DNA of 64,000 nucleotides from Wagnerdoeblera sp046292685. Its GTDB lineage: Bacteria > Pseudomonadota > Alphaproteobacteria > Rhodobacterales > Rhodobacteraceae. The notes below the pieces were generated by a model. It saw nothing but the letters and a program-made list of their open reading frames with translations, had not been told where the DNA came from and did no database searches. A program made the position numbers and the translations under genes. Shown piece after piece: positions 51,121 to 59,187 of the stretch (position 1 is the first letter of the stretch; the number at the start of each line of letters is the position of its first letter). The stretch is from assembly GCF_046292685.1 (NCBI RefSeq), contig NZ_JBKBQM010000009.1, forward strand, positions 9,018 through 73,017, given 5' to 3'.

Positions 51121-52476
51121 TCAGCGCCGGGCAGGGGCGCGGTTCGCGCGTTTCTTGCCGCCCAGACGGCTTTTCTCGATAAGGCCTTCATACTGGTGCG
51201 CCAGCAGGTGGCTTTGCACCTGGTTGATCGTGTCCATCGTCACCGACACCACGATCAGCACCGAGGTTCCGCCGAAGTAGAACGGCACCGCAAGATTGCT
51301 GCGCAGAACCTCGGGCAACAGGCAAACTGCGACAAGGTAGGCCGACCCGAGCACCAGCACGCGGTTGACCACGTAGTCGAGGTATTCCTCGGTCTTCTTG
51401 CCGGGGCGGATGCCGGGTATGAACCCCGTCTGGTTCTTCAGGTTATCCGCCACGTCTTCGGTCTTGAAGGCGACGTTGGCGGTGTAGAAGTAGCTGAAGA
51501 ACACGATCATGGCCGCAAAGAACAGCAGATACAGCGGTTGCCCCGGCCCGAAATAGGCCAGGATCGTCGACATGATCGGCCCGGTCTGGTTGCCCGAAAA
51601 GGTCGAGACCGTAACGGGCAGCAGCAGCAGCGACGACGCGAAGATCGCCGGGATCACGCCGGCCGGGTTGACCTTGATCGGCAGGTGGCTCGAGCCGCCG
51701 TCATAAACCTTCATCCCGACCTGGCGCCGCGGATACTGGATGTGGATCTTGCGCAACGCGCGCTCCATGAACACCACAAAGGCGATCACGGCCACCACCA
51801 TCACGATCACCCCGATGATGACCGGATAGCTGATCGCGCCGGAACGGCCCTGGCTGAAGAACTGCGCCAGCGCGCTGGGGATTTCGGCGACGATGCCCAC
51901 AAAGATGATGAGGCTGATGCCGTTGCCGATGCCGCGCTGGGTGATCTGCTCGCCCAGCCACATCAGGAACATGGTGCCGCCGACCAGCGTGATGACCACC
52001 GCCGCGCGGAAGAACAGGCCCGGATCATGCGCCAGATCGCCTGCCTCCAGGCTGACCGCGATGCCCCAGGCCTGAAAGAACGCCAGCGCCACGGTGCCGA
52101 AGCGGGTATACTGGTTCAGCTTCTTGCGCCCGGCCTCGCCTTCCTTCTTCAGCGCCATCAGGCTTGGCACCATCGCCGCCAGCAGCTGCACGATGATCGA
52201 GGCCGAGATATATGGCATGATCCCGAGCGCAAAGATGCCCATGCGCGAAATCGCGCCGCCGGTGAACATGTTCAGCATGCCGCCGATGCCGGCCGCCGCT
52301 TCGTCCATGAACTCCTTCAGGGCAACGGCGTCGATCCCCGGCACCGGAATGTAGGTGCCGATGCGATACACGATCAGCAGCCCGATGGTGAAGAAGATGC
52401 GCTGGCGCAGGTCCGTGGCCTTGGCCAGGCTGCCCCAGCTGAGGTTCGCCGCCATTTGCTCTGCAGCAGATGCCAT
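51121..52476 (-). CDS. secY: SecY: preprotein translocase channel subunit
   Basis: A 451-residue, ten-helix inner-membrane pore of the Sec translocon, working with SecE, SecG and SecA. 'TIGLLIVYRIGTYIPVPGID' is TM1 and the following plug region; 'GIGNGISLIIFVGIVAEIPS' and 'GTSVLIVVSVTMDTINQVQS' are the conserved TM5 and TM10 areas. Similar to E. coli in length (443), with a basic C-terminal tail. It lies 98 bases after rplO and 9 bases before adk. Confidence 0.98.
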   Translation of the reverse strand: MASAAEQMAANLSWGSLAKATDLRQRIFFTIGLLIVYRIGTYIPVPGIDAVALKEFMDEAAAGIGGMLNMFTGGAISRMGIFALGIMPYISASIIVQLLAAMVPSLMALKKEGEAGRKKLNQYTRFGTVALAFFQAWGIAVSLEAGDLAHDPGLFFRAAVVITLVGGTMFLMWLGEQITQRGIGNGISLIIFVGIVAEIPSALAQFFSQGRSGAISYPVIIGVIVMVVAVIAFVVFMERALRKIHIQYPRRQVGMKVYDGGSSHLPIKVNPAGVIPAIFASSLLLLPVTVSTFSGNQTGPIMSTILAYFGPGQPLYLLFFAAMIVFFSYFYTANVAFKTEDVADNLKNQTGFIPGIRPGKKTEEYLDYVVNRVLVLGSAYLVAVCLLPEVLRSNLAVPFYFGGTSVLIVVSVTMDTINQVQSHLLAHQYEGLIEKSRLGGKKRANRAPARR

Positions 52477-52574
52477 GTCCGGTCTCTTTCATGACAGCGC
52501 CGCCGGACCATCTTCCGGTCGGCGGCGCGGGAAAACTGGGGCAGATGTAAGCGGGGCAAGCCCCGCCTGCAACC

Positions 52575-53051
52575 TTATTCGGCAGCCGCCGGCTGCGCCG
52601 TCAGCGTGATCTTGCCGCCCGCCTTCTCGATCGCCTCGACCGCCGATTTCGACGCACCGGAAACCACCAGCGTCACCGCCGCGGTGATCTCGCCCTTGCC
52701 CAGCACGCGGATACCGTCGCGCTTGTGGCCGGTCACACCAGCGGCAATCAGCGCGTCCTCGGTGATTTCCGCGTCGGCCGCCAGCTTGCCGGCCTCGATG
52801 AACTTCTGGATCATGCCGAGGTTGACGACCGCCCATTCCTTGCGGTTCGGCTTGTTGAAGCCGCGCTTCGGCAGGCGGCGATACAGCGGCATCTGGCCGC
52901 CTTCGTAACCACCGAGCGCCACGCCGGAGCGCGATTTCTGGCCCTTGATCCCGCGGCCGGCCGTCTTGCCCTTGCCCGAACCCGGGCCGCGTGCCACGCG
53001 CTTCTGCTTCTTGGCGGCGCCGGGGTTATCGCGCAGTTCGTTCAGTTTCAT
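52575..53051 (-). CDS. rplO: 50S ribosomal protein L15
   Basis: A 158-residue L15 ('MKLNELRDNPGAAKKQKRVA', 'GRGIKGQKSRSGVALGGYEG', and 'GGQMPLYRRLPKRGFNKP'), a little longer than E. coli L15 (144) with an Ala/Lys-rich C-terminus. The ATG at 53051 is chosen as the family start; a good AAGGAG site precedes it. It is separated from rpmD by the rraB-like gene, and has a plausible promoter of its own at 53147-53174. Confidence 0.97.
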   Translation of the reverse strand: MKLNELRDNPGAAKKQKRVARGPGSGKGKTAGRGIKGQKSRSGVALGGYEGGQMPLYRRLPKRGFNKPNRKEWAVVNLGMIQKFIEAGKLAADAEITEDALIAAGVTGHKRDGIRVLGKGEITAAVTLVVSGASKSAVEAIEKAGGKITLTAQPAAAE

Positions 53052-53146
53052 GTCGCACTCTCCTTGGCCGGAACTGCCCCGCCTGCGACGGATGGGGCAA
53101 ACACGGCATTTCTTGATTCTTGCGGCGCGATGCGCCACCGGTCGGC

Positions 53147-53174
53147 ATTACACCCGACGCCCGCGCCGCGCAAG
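53147..53174 (-). promoter_or_regulatory. Candidate promoter for rplO-secY-adk
   Basis: On the minus strand CTTGCG (53174-53169) is followed after 16 bases by TGTAAT (53152-53147), a near-consensus -10. It lies immediately after the rraB-like gene and would allow re-initiation of transcription for rplO, secY and adk. Confidence 0.4.
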
Positions 53175-53178
53175 CGGG

Positions 53179-53514
53179 TCACGCCTCGCTGACGTAAAGG
53201 CCCCAGCCTTCGGCCGCAAAGCCGTGCACCGCAGCCAGCAGCGTCAGCCGTTCCTCATGCGCCCAGATCGCCTCGAAGGTCACCGGGCCTTCGGGGGCCG
53301 TGATCTCGATCCAGGTGTCGTCCTCGTCGTCGCCCTGATACCAGGCGACCTCATAGCCCTTGGCCTCGGCAGCGTCGGTCAGCGCATCCCAATCGGCATC
53401 GTCCGTCTCGGGCACGAACTGGAAATCGACCGAAGCGCTGGCCGGCACGTCGCCCTTGGCCATGATTTCGCGGAATACCGACTCGGTCTCGGCACGCTGG
53501 TCTTGCAGGTCCAT
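53179..53514 (-). CDS. rraB: RraB-like inhibitor of ribonuclease E, inserted in the spc cluster
   Basis: A 111-residue acidic protein with the RraB family features: 'ETESVFREIMAKGDVPASAS', 'VDFQFVPETDDADWDALTDA', 'AKGYEVAWYQGDDEDDTWIE' and the C-terminal 'FAAEGWGLYVSEA'. RraB binds RNase E and alters RNA decay and processing in known bacteria. Its position between rpmD (96 bases) and rplO (127 bases) in the spc operon is noteworthy because that operon is normally continuous. Whether it controls RNase E here is inference from the family. Confidence 0.88.
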   Translation of the reverse strand: MDLQDQRAETESVFREIMAKGDVPASASVDFQFVPETDDADWDALTDAAEAKGYEVAWYQGDDEDDTWIEITAPEGPVTFEAIWAHEERLTLLAAVHGFAAEGWGLYVSEA

Positions 53515-53558
53515 CGCTGGCTCCTTGTTGCGGGCGGGCGATACCGCCCCAATGGCAA

Positions 53559-53582
53559 CGCCCCGGCCTGCGGGCCGGGGCG
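53559..53582 (-). other. Hairpin between rpmD and the rraB-like gene
   Basis: A perfect 9-bp stem, CGCCCCGGC (53559-53567) with GCCGGGGCG (53574-53582), and a 6-base loop lie 28 bases after the rpmD stop. No T-tract. It could reduce read-through or protect the upstream message. Confidence 0.5.
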
Positions 53583-53610
53583 CCGGATTCGGTCAAGGGC
53601 AATCATGCCC

Positions 53611-53802
53611 TCAGCCGCGCTCTTCGATGATCTTCACAAGATGCGGGATCTTGTTGACCATGCCGCGGATCGCCGGGGTATCCTCCAGCTCGCGGGTGCG
53701 GCGCACCTTGTTCAGACCAAGACCCTTGAGCGTCGCAGTCTGGATCGCAGGGCGGCGGGCGGCCGAGGCCACCTGCTGCACGACGATGGTTTTCTTCGTC
53801 AT
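53611..53802 (-). CDS. rpmD: 50S ribosomal protein L30
   Basis: A 63-residue L30 ('MTKKTIVVQQVASAARRPAI', 'GLNKVRRTRELEDTPAIRGM'), similar in size to E. coli L30 (59). It lies 11 bases after rpsE. It is followed by a hairpin and the rraB-like gene rather than directly by rplO. Confidence 0.97.
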   Translation of the reverse strand: MTKKTIVVQQVASAARRPAIQTATLKGLGLNKVRRTRELEDTPAIRGMVNKIPHLVKIIEERG

Positions 53803-53813
53803 CGTGCTTCTCC

Positions 53814-54392
53814 TCAGGCTTCGACCGCGACGGCTTCGGCTTCGGGCTTCTTCAGGATGTCGGCCACCTTCTTGCCGCGGCGCGCCGCGACCATACGGGG
53901 GGACGATTCCAGCTTCAGACCGTCGATGGTCGCGCGGATCATGTTGTAGGGGTTCTGGCTGCCGATGGACTTTGCCACGACATCCTGGACGCCCAGCATC
54001 TCGAACACCGCGCGCATCGGACCGCCGGCGATGATGCCGGTGCCCGCCACGGCGGCGCGCATCACGACCTTGCCCGCACCGTGGCGGCCTTCGATGTCGT
54101 GGTGCAGGGTCCGGCCATCGCGCAGGGCAACGCGGATCATGCTGCGCTTGGCCTGTTCGGTCGCCTTGCGGATCGCCTCGGGCACTTCCTTGGCCTTGCC
54201 CTTGCCGAAGCCGACGCGGCCGCGCTGGTCACCCACCACGACCAGAGCCGCAAAGCCGAAGCGCTTGCCGCCCTTCACGGTCTTGGAGACGCGGTTGATC
54301 GCCACCAGACGGTCGGCGAATTCCGGGGTTTCCTCGGCACGCTCGCGACGGTCTTCGCGGCGGCCTTCCCGGCGGTTTTCTCTTTCTGCCAT
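53814..54392 (-). CDS. rpsE: 30S ribosomal protein S5
   Basis: A 192-residue S5, longer than in E. coli (167) because of an N-terminal run of Arg/Glu ('MAERENRREGRREDRRERAE') and a short acidic tail. 'FADRLVAINRVSKTVKGGKR' and 'AGGPMRAVFEMLGVQDVVAK' are the conserved body, including the helix near the decoding site tied to fidelity and spectinomycin sensitivity. Spaced 10 bases after rplR and 11 before rpmD. Confidence 0.98.
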   Translation of the reverse strand: MAERENRREGRREDRRERAEETPEFADRLVAINRVSKTVKGGKRFGFAALVVVGDQRGRVGFGKGKAKEVPEAIRKATEQAKRSMIRVALRDGRTLHHDIEGRHGAGKVVMRAAVAGTGIIAGGPMRAVFEMLGVQDVVAKSIGSQNPYNMIRATIDGLKLESSPRMVAARRGKKVADILKKPEAEAVAVEA

Positions 54393-54402
54393 GTCCGTCT
54401 CC

Positions 54403-54762
54403 TCAGAACTTCAGGCCACCTTCACGGGCGGCATCGGCAAGCGCCTTGACCTTTCCGTGAAACAGGAAACCGCCGCGGTCGAAGTAGCACTCCTCGAACC
54501 CGGCCGCCTTGGCCCGCTCGGCAATCGTCGCGCCCACCTTGGTGGCGGCCTCGATGTTGTTCTTGCCGTAGAACCCCAGCTCCTTTTCCAGCGTCGAGGC
54601 GGCGGCAACGGTCACGCCGCGCACGTCGTCGATCAGCTGGGCGCTGATGTTCTTGTTGGACCGGTGCACCGACAGGCGCAGGCGCCCGTCGGACATTTTC
54701 CGCAGCTTGTTCCGCACGCGCAGGCGGCGCTTGATGAACAGCTCTCTTTTCGTGTTCGCCAT
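54403..54762 (-). CDS. rplR: 50S ribosomal protein L18
   Basis: A 119-residue L18, which binds 5S rRNA with L5 and L25 ('LFIKRRLRVRNKLRKMSDGR', 'SVHRSNKNISAQLIDDVRGV', 'ECYFDRGGFLFHGKVKALAD'). Length matches E. coli (117). The start ATG at 54762 ('MANTKRELF') is the family start; an in-frame extension upstream overlaps rplF and is not used. 11 bases follow rplF. Confidence 0.97.
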   Translation of the reverse strand: MANTKRELFIKRRLRVRNKLRKMSDGRLRLSVHRSNKNISAQLIDDVRGVTVAAASTLEKELGFYGKNNIEAATKVGATIAERAKAAGFEECYFDRGGFLFHGKVKALADAAREGGLKF

Positions 54763-54773
54763 GATTGCGCCCC

Positions 54774-55307
54774 TTACTTCTTCTTGCCTTCCTTGCGGAA
54801 GATGAACTCGCCCTTGTAGCGGATGCCCTTGCCCTTGTAGGGCTCCGGGCGCTTCCACTCGCGGATGTTCGCGGCGGTCTGGCCGACCAGCTGCTGGTCG
54901 ATGCCTTCCACCACGATTTCCGTCTGCTTGGGCGACGTGACGGTGACACCGGCCGGCGGGGTGAACACCACTTCGTGGCTATAACCCACCGACAGCTTCA
55001 GCGCGTTGCCCTGCATCGCGGCGCGATAGCCGACGCCCTGGATTTCCAGCTCCGACTTGAAGCCGGTGGTGACGCCGGTGACGAGGTTCGCCACCATCGA
55101 CCGCGACATGCCCCACATGGAGCGGGCGCGCTTCGAGGTGCCGCGCGGCGTGACCTTGACGGCGGTGCCGTCGATGGTCAGCGCCACGTCGTCGGGGGCG
55201 GTAAAGCTGCGGGCACCCTTGGGGCCCTTCACTTCGATGGTCTGGCCGGACAGGGAGGCAGTAACCCCCTTGGGCAGCTCGACCGGCTTTTTCCCAATAC
55301 GAGACAT
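54774..55307 (-). CDS. rplF: 50S ribosomal protein L6
   Basis: A 177-residue L6, same length as in E. coli, near the GTPase-associated region of the 50S subunit ('MSRIGKKPVELPKGVTASLS', 'SMVANLVTGVTTGFKSELEI', 'WKRPEPYKGKGIRYKGEFIF'). The ATG at 55307 has GAGGG upstream and gives the conserved start. 10 bases separate it from rpsH. Confidence 0.98.
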   Translation of the reverse strand: MSRIGKKPVELPKGVTASLSGQTIEVKGPKGARSFTAPDDVALTIDGTAVKVTPRGTSKRARSMWGMSRSMVANLVTGVTTGFKSELEIQGVGYRAAMQGNALKLSVGYSHEVVFTPPAGVTVTSPKQTEIVVEGIDQQLVGQTAANIREWKRPEPYKGKGIRYKGEFIFRKEGKKK

Positions 55308-55317
55308 CCCACCCTCC

Positions 55318-55716
55318 TCAGAACACGGTGCAAAGCACTTCGCCGCCGACATTGGCAGCGCGCGCATTTGCGTCCGACATCACGCCTTTCGGCGTCGAGA
55401 CGATGGAAACGCCCAGGCCGTTGCGGACCGCCGGGATTTCCTTGACGCCCATGTAGACGCGGCGACCGGGCTTGGACACCCGCTTGATCTCGCGGATCAC
55501 GGGGGTGCCTTCGAAGTATTTCAGGCTGATTTCCAGCGCGGGCTGACCGTTGGCATCGGTCGTGCGCTCGTAGCCGCGGATGTAGCCTTCGGCCGACAGC
55601 ACATCCAGCACCCAGGCGCGCAGTTTCGAAGCCGGCGTGGTCACGGTGGACTTGCCGCGCATCTGCGCGTTACGGATGCGGGTCAGCATATCGCCGAGCG
55701 GATCGTTCATCGACAT
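55318..55716 (-). CDS. rpsH: 30S ribosomal protein S8
   Basis: A 132-residue S8 ('MSMNDPLGDMLTRIRNAQMR', 'GLGVSIVSTPKGVMSDANAR'), which binds the central domain of 16S rRNA and, in other bacteria, represses the spc operon at the rplE leader. The ATG at 55716 has GGAGG upstream; the next Met two codons later is a possible alternative. 10 bases from both neighbours. Confidence 0.98.
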   Translation of the reverse strand: MSMNDPLGDMLTRIRNAQMRGKSTVTTPASKLRAWVLDVLSAEGYIRGYERTTDANGQPALEISLKYFEGTPVIREIKRVSKPGRRVYMGVKEIPAVRNGLGVSIVSTPKGVMSDANARAANVGGEVLCTVF

Positions 55717-55726
55717 GTGATCCTCC

Positions 55727-56032
55727 TTACCAGCTCGACTTCACCATGCCCGGGATCTGGCCGAACGAGGCCAGTTCGCGCAGCATGATCCGCGACAGTT
55801 TCAGCTTGCGATAGAAGGCGTGCGGACGCCCGGTCAGTTCGCAGCGGTTATGCAGCCGGGTGGCCGACGAGTTGCGCGGCAGTGCGGCCAGCTTCAGGCT
55901 GGCACGGAACCGTTCTTCCATCGGTTTCGACTGGTCCTTGACGATTTCCTTCAGCGCGGCCCGCTTGGGAGCGTAGAGCTTCACCAGCTTCGCGCGCTTC
56001 TTCTCCCGTTCGACCATGGAGACTTTTGCCAT
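55727..56032 (-). CDS. rpsN: 30S ribosomal protein S14 (long, zinc-free type)
   Basis: A 101-residue S14 of the long form ('MAKVSMVEREKKRAKLVKLY', 'LHNRCELTGRPHAFYRKLKL', 'SRIMLRELASFGQIPGMVKS'). It keeps only one Cys, so it lacks the Cys4 zinc site of short S14 proteins; the length equals E. coli (101). 18 bases after rplE, 10 before rpsH. Confidence 0.98.
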   Translation of the reverse strand: MAKVSMVEREKKRAKLVKLYAPKRAALKEIVKDQSKPMEERFRASLKLAALPRNSSATRLHNRCELTGRPHAFYRKLKLSRIMLRELASFGQIPGMVKSSW

Positions 56033-56050
56033 TGTCCTGTCCTCGCGCGA

Positions 56051-56611
56051 TCAGTTGATGAAGGGCATGTTGAAATGCTTCAACAGCGCCTTGGCTTCCG
56101 CATCGGTCTTCGCGGTGGTGCAGATGATGATGTCCATCCCGAGGATCTCGTCGACCTTGTCGAAGTCGATCTCGGGGAACACGATGTGTTCCTTCAGGCC
56201 CATCGCGTAGTTGCCGCGGCCGTCGAACGAATTGCCCTTGACCCCGCGGAAGTCGCGGACGCGCGGCAGCGCGACGTTGATCAGGCGGTCGAGGAATTCG
56301 TACATCCGGTCGCCCCGCAGGGTGACCTTGCAGCCCAGCGGCATCTTTTCTCGCACGCGGAAGCCGGCGATCGACTTCTTGGCATGGGTGACAACAGCCT
56401 TCTGGCCGGCGATCCTGGACAGTTCCTCGGCGGCCTGCTTGACCTTCTTGGTGTCCTTGACGGCTTCGCCGACGCCCATGTTCAGCACGATCTTGTCGAG
56501 CTTGGGCATCTGCATCGGGTTGGTGTAACCGAACTGTTCGGTCATCGCGGCCTTGATGCGGCCGTTGTATTCGGCCTTCAGGCGCGGCGTGTAGGTGGCT
56601 GCGTCCAGCAT
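56051..56611 (-). CDS. rplE: 50S ribosomal protein L5
   Basis: A 186-residue L5 that binds 5S rRNA ('QFGYTNPMQMPKLDKIVLNM', 'FRVREKMPLGCKVTLRGDRM', 'FDGRGNYAMGLKEHIVFPEI'). Slightly longer than in E. coli (179). The ATG shares its last base with the rplX stop, so the two are coupled. Confidence 0.98.
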   Translation of the reverse strand: MLDAATYTPRLKAEYNGRIKAAMTEQFGYTNPMQMPKLDKIVLNMGVGEAVKDTKKVKQAAEELSRIAGQKAVVTHAKKSIAGFRVREKMPLGCKVTLRGDRMYEFLDRLINVALPRVRDFRGVKGNSFDGRGNYAMGLKEHIVFPEIDFDKVDEILGMDIIICTTAKTDAEAKALLKHFNMPFIN

Positions 56612-56916
56612 CAGATCGCCTCCCCGGTGGTCTTGGCGAAACGCACCTTCTTGCCGTCTTCCATGCGGAAGCCGACGCGGGTGGCCTTGCCGTTCTTGTC
56701 CACGAGCGCAAGGTTCGACAGGTCGATCGGCATCGCCTTGGGGATGCGGCCGCCCTGGCTGGTGGCGCTCTGCTTGGTGTGGCGGATGGCGACGTTCACG
56801 CCTTCGACCACGGCCTTGTTTTCCTTGGGCATGACAGCGGCGATTTCGCCCTGCTTGCCCTTGTCCTTGCCGGTGAGCACGATCACCGTGTCACCCTTGC
56901 GGAGTTTCGCAGCCAT
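56611..56916 (-). CDS. rplX: 50S ribosomal protein L24
   Basis: A 101-residue L24 with a KOW motif ('KLRKGDTVIVLTGKDKGKQG'), an assembly initiator of the 50S subunit. The ATG at 56916 (GGAGG 8 bases upstream) shares one base with the rplN stop (TGATG); a GTG one codon earlier is not needed. Similar to E. coli L24 (104). Confidence 0.98.
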   Translation of the reverse strand: MAAKLRKGDTVIVLTGKDKGKQGEIAAVMPKENKAVVEGVNVAIRHTKQSATSQGGRIPKAMPIDLSNLALVDKNGKATRVGFRMEDGKKVRFAKTTGEAI

Positions 56917-57284
56917 CACAGCACCTCCGGCGCAAGGCTGATGATCTTCATGAAGTTCTTGGCGCGCAGCTCGCGCACGACCGGCCCGAAGATACGGGTG
57001 CCGACCGGCTCGCCCTGGTTGTTCAGGATCACGGCGGCGTTGCGGTCGAAGCGGATGGCGGTGCCGTCCTCACGGCGAACTTCCTTGGCGGTGCGCACGA
57101 CAACGGCCTTGCGGACGTCGCCCTTCTTCACGCGGCCTTTCGGAATCGCTTCCTTGACCGACACCACGATGATGTCGCCCACGGATGCGTAGCGGCGGTG
57201 CGAACCGCCCAGAACCTTGATGCACTGCACCCGGCGTGCGCCGGAGTTGTCAGCGACATCCAGATTGGTCTGCATCTGGATCAT
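56916..57284 (-). CDS. rplN: 50S ribosomal protein L14
   Basis: A 122-residue L14 ('MIQMQTNLDVADNSGARRVQ', 'RKAVVVRTAKEVRREDGTAI', 'IFGPVVRELRAKNFMKIISL'), as in E. coli (123). It starts the classical spc order, 73 bases after rpsQ, and overlaps rplX by one base. Confidence 0.98.
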   Translation of the reverse strand: MIQMQTNLDVADNSGARRVQCIKVLGGSHRRYASVGDIIVVSVKEAIPKGRVKKGDVRKAVVVRTAKEVRREDGTAIRFDRNAAVILNNQGEPVGTRIFGPVVRELRAKNFMKIISLAPEVL

Positions 57285-57357
57285 TGGTTGTCTCCCGACC
57301 TTTGGGGACCGTCATGCAGTCCGGCGGCCCCAGGGTTTCGAATATGCCTTGCGGCGA

Positions 57358-57597
57358 TCAGGCGTTGGCCTCGGTCACCACATGCCAGCGCTTGGTCTTG
57401 GAAATCGGCGCGCATTCGACGATGCGGACGGTATCCCCGGCCTTGAACTGGTTCAGCGGGTCATGCGCACGATACTTCTTGGACTTGCGCACGGTCTTTT
57501 GCAGCAGCGGGTGCTTGAAGCGGCGCTCGACCAGAACGGTGATGGTCTGGTCGTTCTTGTCCGAGGTCACGGTGCCTTGCAGGATACGACGGGGCAT
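57358..57597 (-). CDS. rpsQ: 30S ribosomal protein S17
   Basis: A 79-residue S17 ('MPRRILQGTVTSDKNDQTIT', 'RRFKHPLLQKTVRKSKKYRA', 'GDTVRIVECAPISKTKRWHV'), near the E. coli length (84). 10 bases after rpmC and 73 before rplN, the latter gap holding no obvious gene. Confidence 0.97.
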   Translation of the reverse strand: MPRRILQGTVTSDKNDQTITVLVERRFKHPLLQKTVRKSKKYRAHDPLNQFKAGDTVRIVECAPISKTKRWHVVTEANA

Positions 57598-57607
57598 CTG
57601 TGGCTCC

Positions 57608-57811
57608 TCACTTCGCCGCCGCTTGCGCGGCCATTTCGTTCAGCACCGTCTTGATCCGCGCCACTTCCTTGCGGACGGCGTTGATGCGGGCGGTGTTTTC
57701 CAGCTGGTTGGTGGCCTGACGGAAGCGCAGGTTGAACGCCTCCTTCTTCAGGGCCGTCAGCTGATCGCGCAGCTGGTCGGGCGTCTTGGCCCGCAGTTCC
57801 TTGGCGTTCAT
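57608..57811 (-). CDS. rpmC: 50S ribosomal protein L29
   Basis: A 67-residue L29 ('MNAKELRAKTPDQLRDQLTA', 'FNLRFRQATNQLENTARINA'), close to E. coli L29 (63), forming part of the docking site for trigger factor and SRP at the tunnel exit. Unusually it is separated from rplP by 233 bases that contain a terminator and a candidate promoter, so it appears to start a new transcription unit. Confidence 0.97.
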   Translation of the reverse strand: MNAKELRAKTPDQLRDQLTALKKEAFNLRFRQATNQLENTARINAVRKEVARIKTVLNEMAAQAAAK

Positions 57812-57930
57812 GCGCCTCGTTCCTTTTCACAATCACCAGAGGGCCCCTGCGGTTTGCTCAGGGTGACCTCTCGCCTGGTGGATCCATGACAGACCCACGA
57901 CTCCGGTCGCCCGGATTCGCAGGATGCGCC

Positions 57931-57959
57931 CGTATAGGGGGGAATGCCCGTGGGGGCAA
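57931..57959 (-). promoter_or_regulatory. Candidate promoter of rpmC-rpsQ and the spc genes
   Basis: On the minus strand TTGCCC (57959-57954) is followed after 17 bases by TATACG (57936-57931). It lies directly downstream of the terminator at 57983-58017 and about 120 bases before rpmC. Confidence 0.5.
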
Positions 57960-57982
57960 GCGGATTCGCGGGGCCTGGAACG

Positions 57983-58017
57983 CAAAAAGGCCCCCGCCGG
58001 TTTCCCGGCAGGGGCCT
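57983..58017 (-). terminator. Intrinsic terminator after rplP
   Basis: A 13-pair arm stem with one mismatch (57988-58000 with 58005-58017) and a 4-base loop is followed on the minus strand by TTTTTGCG. It lies 28 bases after the rplP stop and should end or attenuate transcription of the S10 genes. Confidence 0.8.
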
Positions 58018-58044
58018 GTCGGCCGGGGTCGCCCCCGCCCGGAC

Positions 58045-58458
58045 TTACCAGTCTTCGCGCGCGACCACGCGGGTGGTCACCGGCAGCTTCATCGCGCCCA
58101 GGCGCAGCGCCTCGCGGGCGATCGTTTCCGACACGCCGTCGATCTCGAACATGATGCGGCCGGGCTTCACCTTGCACGCCCAGTAATCGACCGAGCCCTT
58201 GCCCTTACCCATCCGCACTTCGGTCGGCTTGGACGAGACCGGAACATCCGGGAACACCCGGATCCAGACGCGGCCCTGACGCTTCATGTGGCGGGTGATC
58301 GCGCGGCGGGCCGCTTCGATCTGGCGGGCGGTCACCCGCTCGGGCTCGGTCGCCTTCAGGGCGAACGAGCCGAAGTTCAGCAGGAATCCGCCCTTGGCTT
58401 CGCCGTGGATGCGGCCCTTGTGCTGTTTGCGGAACTTGGTCCGTTTCGGTTGCAGCAT
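58045..58458 (-). CDS. rplP: 50S ribosomal protein L16
   Basis: A 137-residue L16 ('MLQPKRTKFRKQHKGRIHGE', 'RVWIRVFPDVPVSSKPTEVR', 'GKGSVDYWACKVKPGRIMFE'), same size as in E. coli (136), positioned near the A site and 5S rRNA. It is 15 bases after rpsC and is the last gene before the terminator at 57983-58017. Confidence 0.98.
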   Translation of the reverse strand: MLQPKRTKFRKQHKGRIHGEAKGGFLLNFGSFALKATEPERVTARQIEAARRAITRHMKRQGRVWIRVFPDVPVSSKPTEVRMGKGKGSVDYWACKVKPGRIMFEIDGVSETIAREALRLGAMKLPVTTRVVAREDW

Positions 58459-58473
58459 TTGTCCCTACTCCCC

Positions 58474-59187
58474 TCAGGCGCGTTCGCGGTCGCGGCGCGG
58501 GCGGGGCCCCGGAGCGTCGTTGCCTTCGGCAGCACGACGGTCGCGGGCCTGCGGATCATGTTCCATGATCTCGCCCTTGAAGATCCACACCTTCACCCCG
58601 ATGATCCCGTAGGGGGTCGAGGCTTCGGCCAGCGCATAGTCGATGTCGGCGCGCAGCGTGTGCAGCGGCACGCGGCCTTCGCGGTACCATTCGGTCCGCG
58701 CGATTTCCGCGCCACCCAGACGGCCCGAGACGTTGACCCGGATGCCCAGGGCGCCCAGACGCATCGCGTTCTGCACCGCACGCTTCATGGCGCGGCGGAA
58801 GGAAACCCGACGCTCCATCTGCTGCGCGATCGATTCGGCCACCAGCATCGCATCGACTTCCGGCTTGCGGACTTCGACGATGTTCAGATGCAGTTCCGAC
58901 TTGGTGAAGTTCGCCAGCTTCTTGCGCAGAGTTTCGATATCGGCGCCCTTCTTGCCGATGATCACGCCCGGACGCGCGGTGTGGATGGTCACGCGGCACT
59001 TCTTGTGCGGACGCTCGATGATGACACGGCTGACGCCGGCCTGCTTCACTTCCTCATGGATGAACTCGCGCATGCGCAAGTCTTCCAGAAGCAGGTTGCC
59101 GTAGTCCTTGCTGTCGGCATACCAGCGGCTGTCCCAGGTGCGGTTGACCTGCAGACGCATCCCGATGGGGTTGACCTTCTGTCCCAT
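58474..59187 (-). CDS. rpsC: 30S ribosomal protein S3
   Basis: A 237-residue S3 at the mRNA entry channel ('MGQKVNPIGMRLQVNRTWDS', KH domain 'TIHTARPGVIIGKKGADIET', 'GRLGGAEIARTEWYREGRVP'). Near E. coli (233), with an Arg/Asp-rich tail. The ATG at 59187 shares one base with the rplV stop (TAATG), so the two are coupled. Confidence 0.98.
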   Translation of the reverse strand: MGQKVNPIGMRLQVNRTWDSRWYADSKDYGNLLLEDLRMREFIHEEVKQAGVSRVIIERPHKKCRVTIHTARPGVIIGKKGADIETLRKKLANFTKSELHLNIVEVRKPEVDAMLVAESIAQQMERRVSFRRAMKRAVQNAMRLGALGIRVNVSGRLGGAEIARTEWYREGRVPLHTLRADIDYALAEASTPYGIIGVKVWIFKGEIMEHDPQARDRRAAEGNDAPGPRPRRDRERA

